A stretch of 64,000 bases of DNA from Actinomycetota bacterium (lineage in GTDB: Bacteria; Actinomycetota; Acidimicrobiia; Acidimicrobiales; Poriferisodalaceae): positions 1 through 64,000 of the forward strand of contig JABABU010000014.1 of NCBI GenBank assembly GCA_014238065.1, written 5' to 3'. Positions 62,924 to 64,000 of the stretch are shown here, piece after piece. Positions within the stretch are counted from its first letter, which is position 1. Every line of letters begins with the position of its first letter. Position numbers and translations under genes: made by a program. The notes beneath the pieces are model-generated. The model was not told the origin of the DNA. It ran no database searches and was given only the letters and a program-made list of their open reading frames with translations.

Positions 62924-64000
62924 TCAATAACTCCTCGGGAGTCCCAGGATGTTTTGGGCGATGTAGTTGCAGGTCATCTCTTGGCTCACGGGAGCGATGC
63001 GCTGGAGGCGGGCTTCTCGCCAGTATCGCTCGACGTGGTACTCCGATGCGTAACCGAGTCCGCCGTGTGTCTGCATGGCCTGATCGGCAGCGAACCAACT
63101 GGCTTCGGCTGCGAGGTACTTGGCCGTGTTTGCGTGCTCGCCGCACTCGAGGCCGCTGTCGTACCTCCATGCCGCGTGCATCATCATCGTCTTGGCTGCG
63201 TTGAGATCCATGTGGGCTTTGGCGAGCGGATGTGAGATGGCCTGGTTTGCGCCGATCTTGCGTCCGAACACCTCACGGTCGTTGGCGTAGGAAACAGCCC
63301 GTCGCAGTGCGGCCTCGCCGAGACCGCATGCCATACCGCTCAAGAGGATTCGCTCGGGGTTGAGGCCGTGCAGGATGTGCTGGAACCCGCGCCCGCGTTC
63401 GCCGACCATCCTCCAGCCTTCGACGGGCAATTCGTCGTAGAACACTTCGCATGAAGCGACTGCGTTGCGACCGACCTTCGGGATCGGCTGGATGTCGCAG
63501 TACTCACGGTCGAGGTCGACGAGAAAGAGGCTGAGGCCGCCGAAACCTTCGCCCGGTTCGCCGTCGGTTCTTGTGAGAAGCAGGCACACCTCCGATTCGA
63601 GCGCCTTGGTCGTCCAGATCTTTCGGCCGTTGACGATCCATCCGCCCATGCCGTCCTCGACGGCGCGTGTGGTGATTCGACTGGTGTCCGTTCCCGCGTC
63701 CGGTTCGGTGACACCGAACGCCACGTGCAGATCGCCGACCGCAGCACGAGGCAAGAACGTGTCCTTCAGCTGATCGTTGCCGAACTTCACGACCGGGTTC
63801 AGCCCGAACATCGTGAGGTGGATCGCCGACGATCCGTTCATGGCTGCACCTGACGCCGCGACCCGATTCAGAACGAGCGCTGCTTCTGCGATGCCCTGAC
63901 CGCCGCCGCCGTACTGCTCTGGTATGGCGATGCCGATCCAGCCACCGACAGCCATCTGATCGTAGAACTCCCATGGGAATCGGTGGTCGCGGTCGCACTC
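62924..64000 (-). CDS. Acyl-CoA dehydrogenase (5' end outside window)
   Basis: The frame is open to the right edge, leaving 358 residues of the C-terminal part. Visible features are IAIPEQYGGGGQGIAEAALV, AFGVTEPDAGTDTSRITTRA with the FAD-contact region, WIVNGRKIWTTKA, DREVFGRKIGANQAISHPLAKAH, and a C-terminal MQTHGGLGYASEYHVERYWREARL. It is a normal-length dehydrogenase without the C-terminal extension of the gene at 29264. The acyl substrate cannot be named. It converges on the HAD gene. Confidence 0.92.
   Translation of the reverse strand, partial: ECDRDHRFPWEFYDQMAVGGWIGIAIPEQYGGGGQGIAEAALVLNRVAASGAAMNGSSAIHLTMFGLNPVVKFGNDQLKDTFLPRAAVGDLHVAFGVTEPDAGTDTSRITTRAVEDGMGGWIVNGRKIWTTKALESEVCLLLTRTDGEPGEGFGGLSLFLVDLDREYCDIQPIPKVGRNAVASCEVFYDELPVEGWRMVGERGRGFQHILHGLNPERILLSGMACGLGEAALRRAVSYANDREVFGRKIGANQAISHPLAKAHMDLNAAKTMMMHAAWRYDSGLECGEHANTAKYLAAEASWFAADQAMQTHGGLGYASEYHVERYWREARLQRIAPVSQEMTCNYIAQNILGLPRSY

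Overview
The window is 64 kb of dense, high-GC chromosomal DNA from an actinobacterium. The supporting signs are a perfect CIRCE operator at a chaperonin gene, ClpC, DUF3263 and LytR_C proteins, a DUF2342 zincin beside tilS-hpt, a PAC2 protein, group II truncated haemoglobin, coproporphyrin-dependent haem genes, otsAB and many GTG/TTG starts. The gene set and order suggest an Acidimicrobiia-like (Ilumatobacter-type) lineage. That placement is inference from gene content and was not tested. No insertion sequence, prophage, CRISPR array or plasmid gene is visible. This looks like core chromosome.

Layout. 1-5.7 kb: end of a DNA polymerase III delta' gene, tRNA-Thr(CGU), two small membrane proteins, DUF2342 zincin, tilS, hpt, a phosphatase-fold protein lacking its catalytic Cys, and nadC. 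5.7-12.3 kb: lysS, two convergent polyprenyl-synthase paralogues (one with degraded active-site motifs), and clpC. 12.5-18.7 kb: LppM-like lipoprotein, radA, a Crp-type regulator, PIN/TRAM protein, ispD-ispF-rlmB, tRNA-Thr(UGU). 18.8-24.7 kb: DUF3263 and LytR_C proteins, otsB/otsA tail to tail, glycerate kinase, CIRCE-groEL. 24.8-36.6 kb: small metabolic and redox genes (nitrobindin, fdhD, amidohydrolase, hemQ, acyl-CoA dehydrogenase, Nudix, PAC2, truncated haemoglobin, DoxX, tesB, GtrA). 36.7-39.8 kb: a glycosyltransferase-methyltransferase-toroid operon. 40-45.7 kb: a CopC-like protein preceded by micro-ORFs, dtd, and the overlapping operon hemE-orf-cgoX-lnt. 45.9-53.8 kb: HelD-like ATPase, CDGSH protein, Lhr helicase, Nei-type glycosylase. 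53.8-64 kb: an ABC exporter operon with a PPOX protein, a large class III cyclase/AAA/TPR protein, 3-hydroxyacyl-CoA dehydrogenase, a HAD hydrolase and a partial acyl-CoA dehydrogenase.

How genes fit together. HemE, CgoX and HemQ imply the coproporphyrin-dependent haem pathway; haem users here include a nitrobindin-like protein and a truncated haemoglobin. IspD/IspF and the polyprenyl synthase serve isoprenoid synthesis. OtsA and OtsB make trehalose. A cyclase and a Crp-family regulator with a plausible cAMP-binding motif suggest cAMP signalling. The most distinctive signals are: a recurrent TANNNT-N6/7-start pattern suggesting widespread leaderless mRNAs; a 23-bp tandem duplication that inserted an 8-codon ORF between ispD and ispF; an Lnt with Ser at the catalytic Cys position; and two proteins with degenerate active sites (the phosphatase-fold protein and the second prenyl synthase). 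I saw no clear undescribed defence or mobile system.
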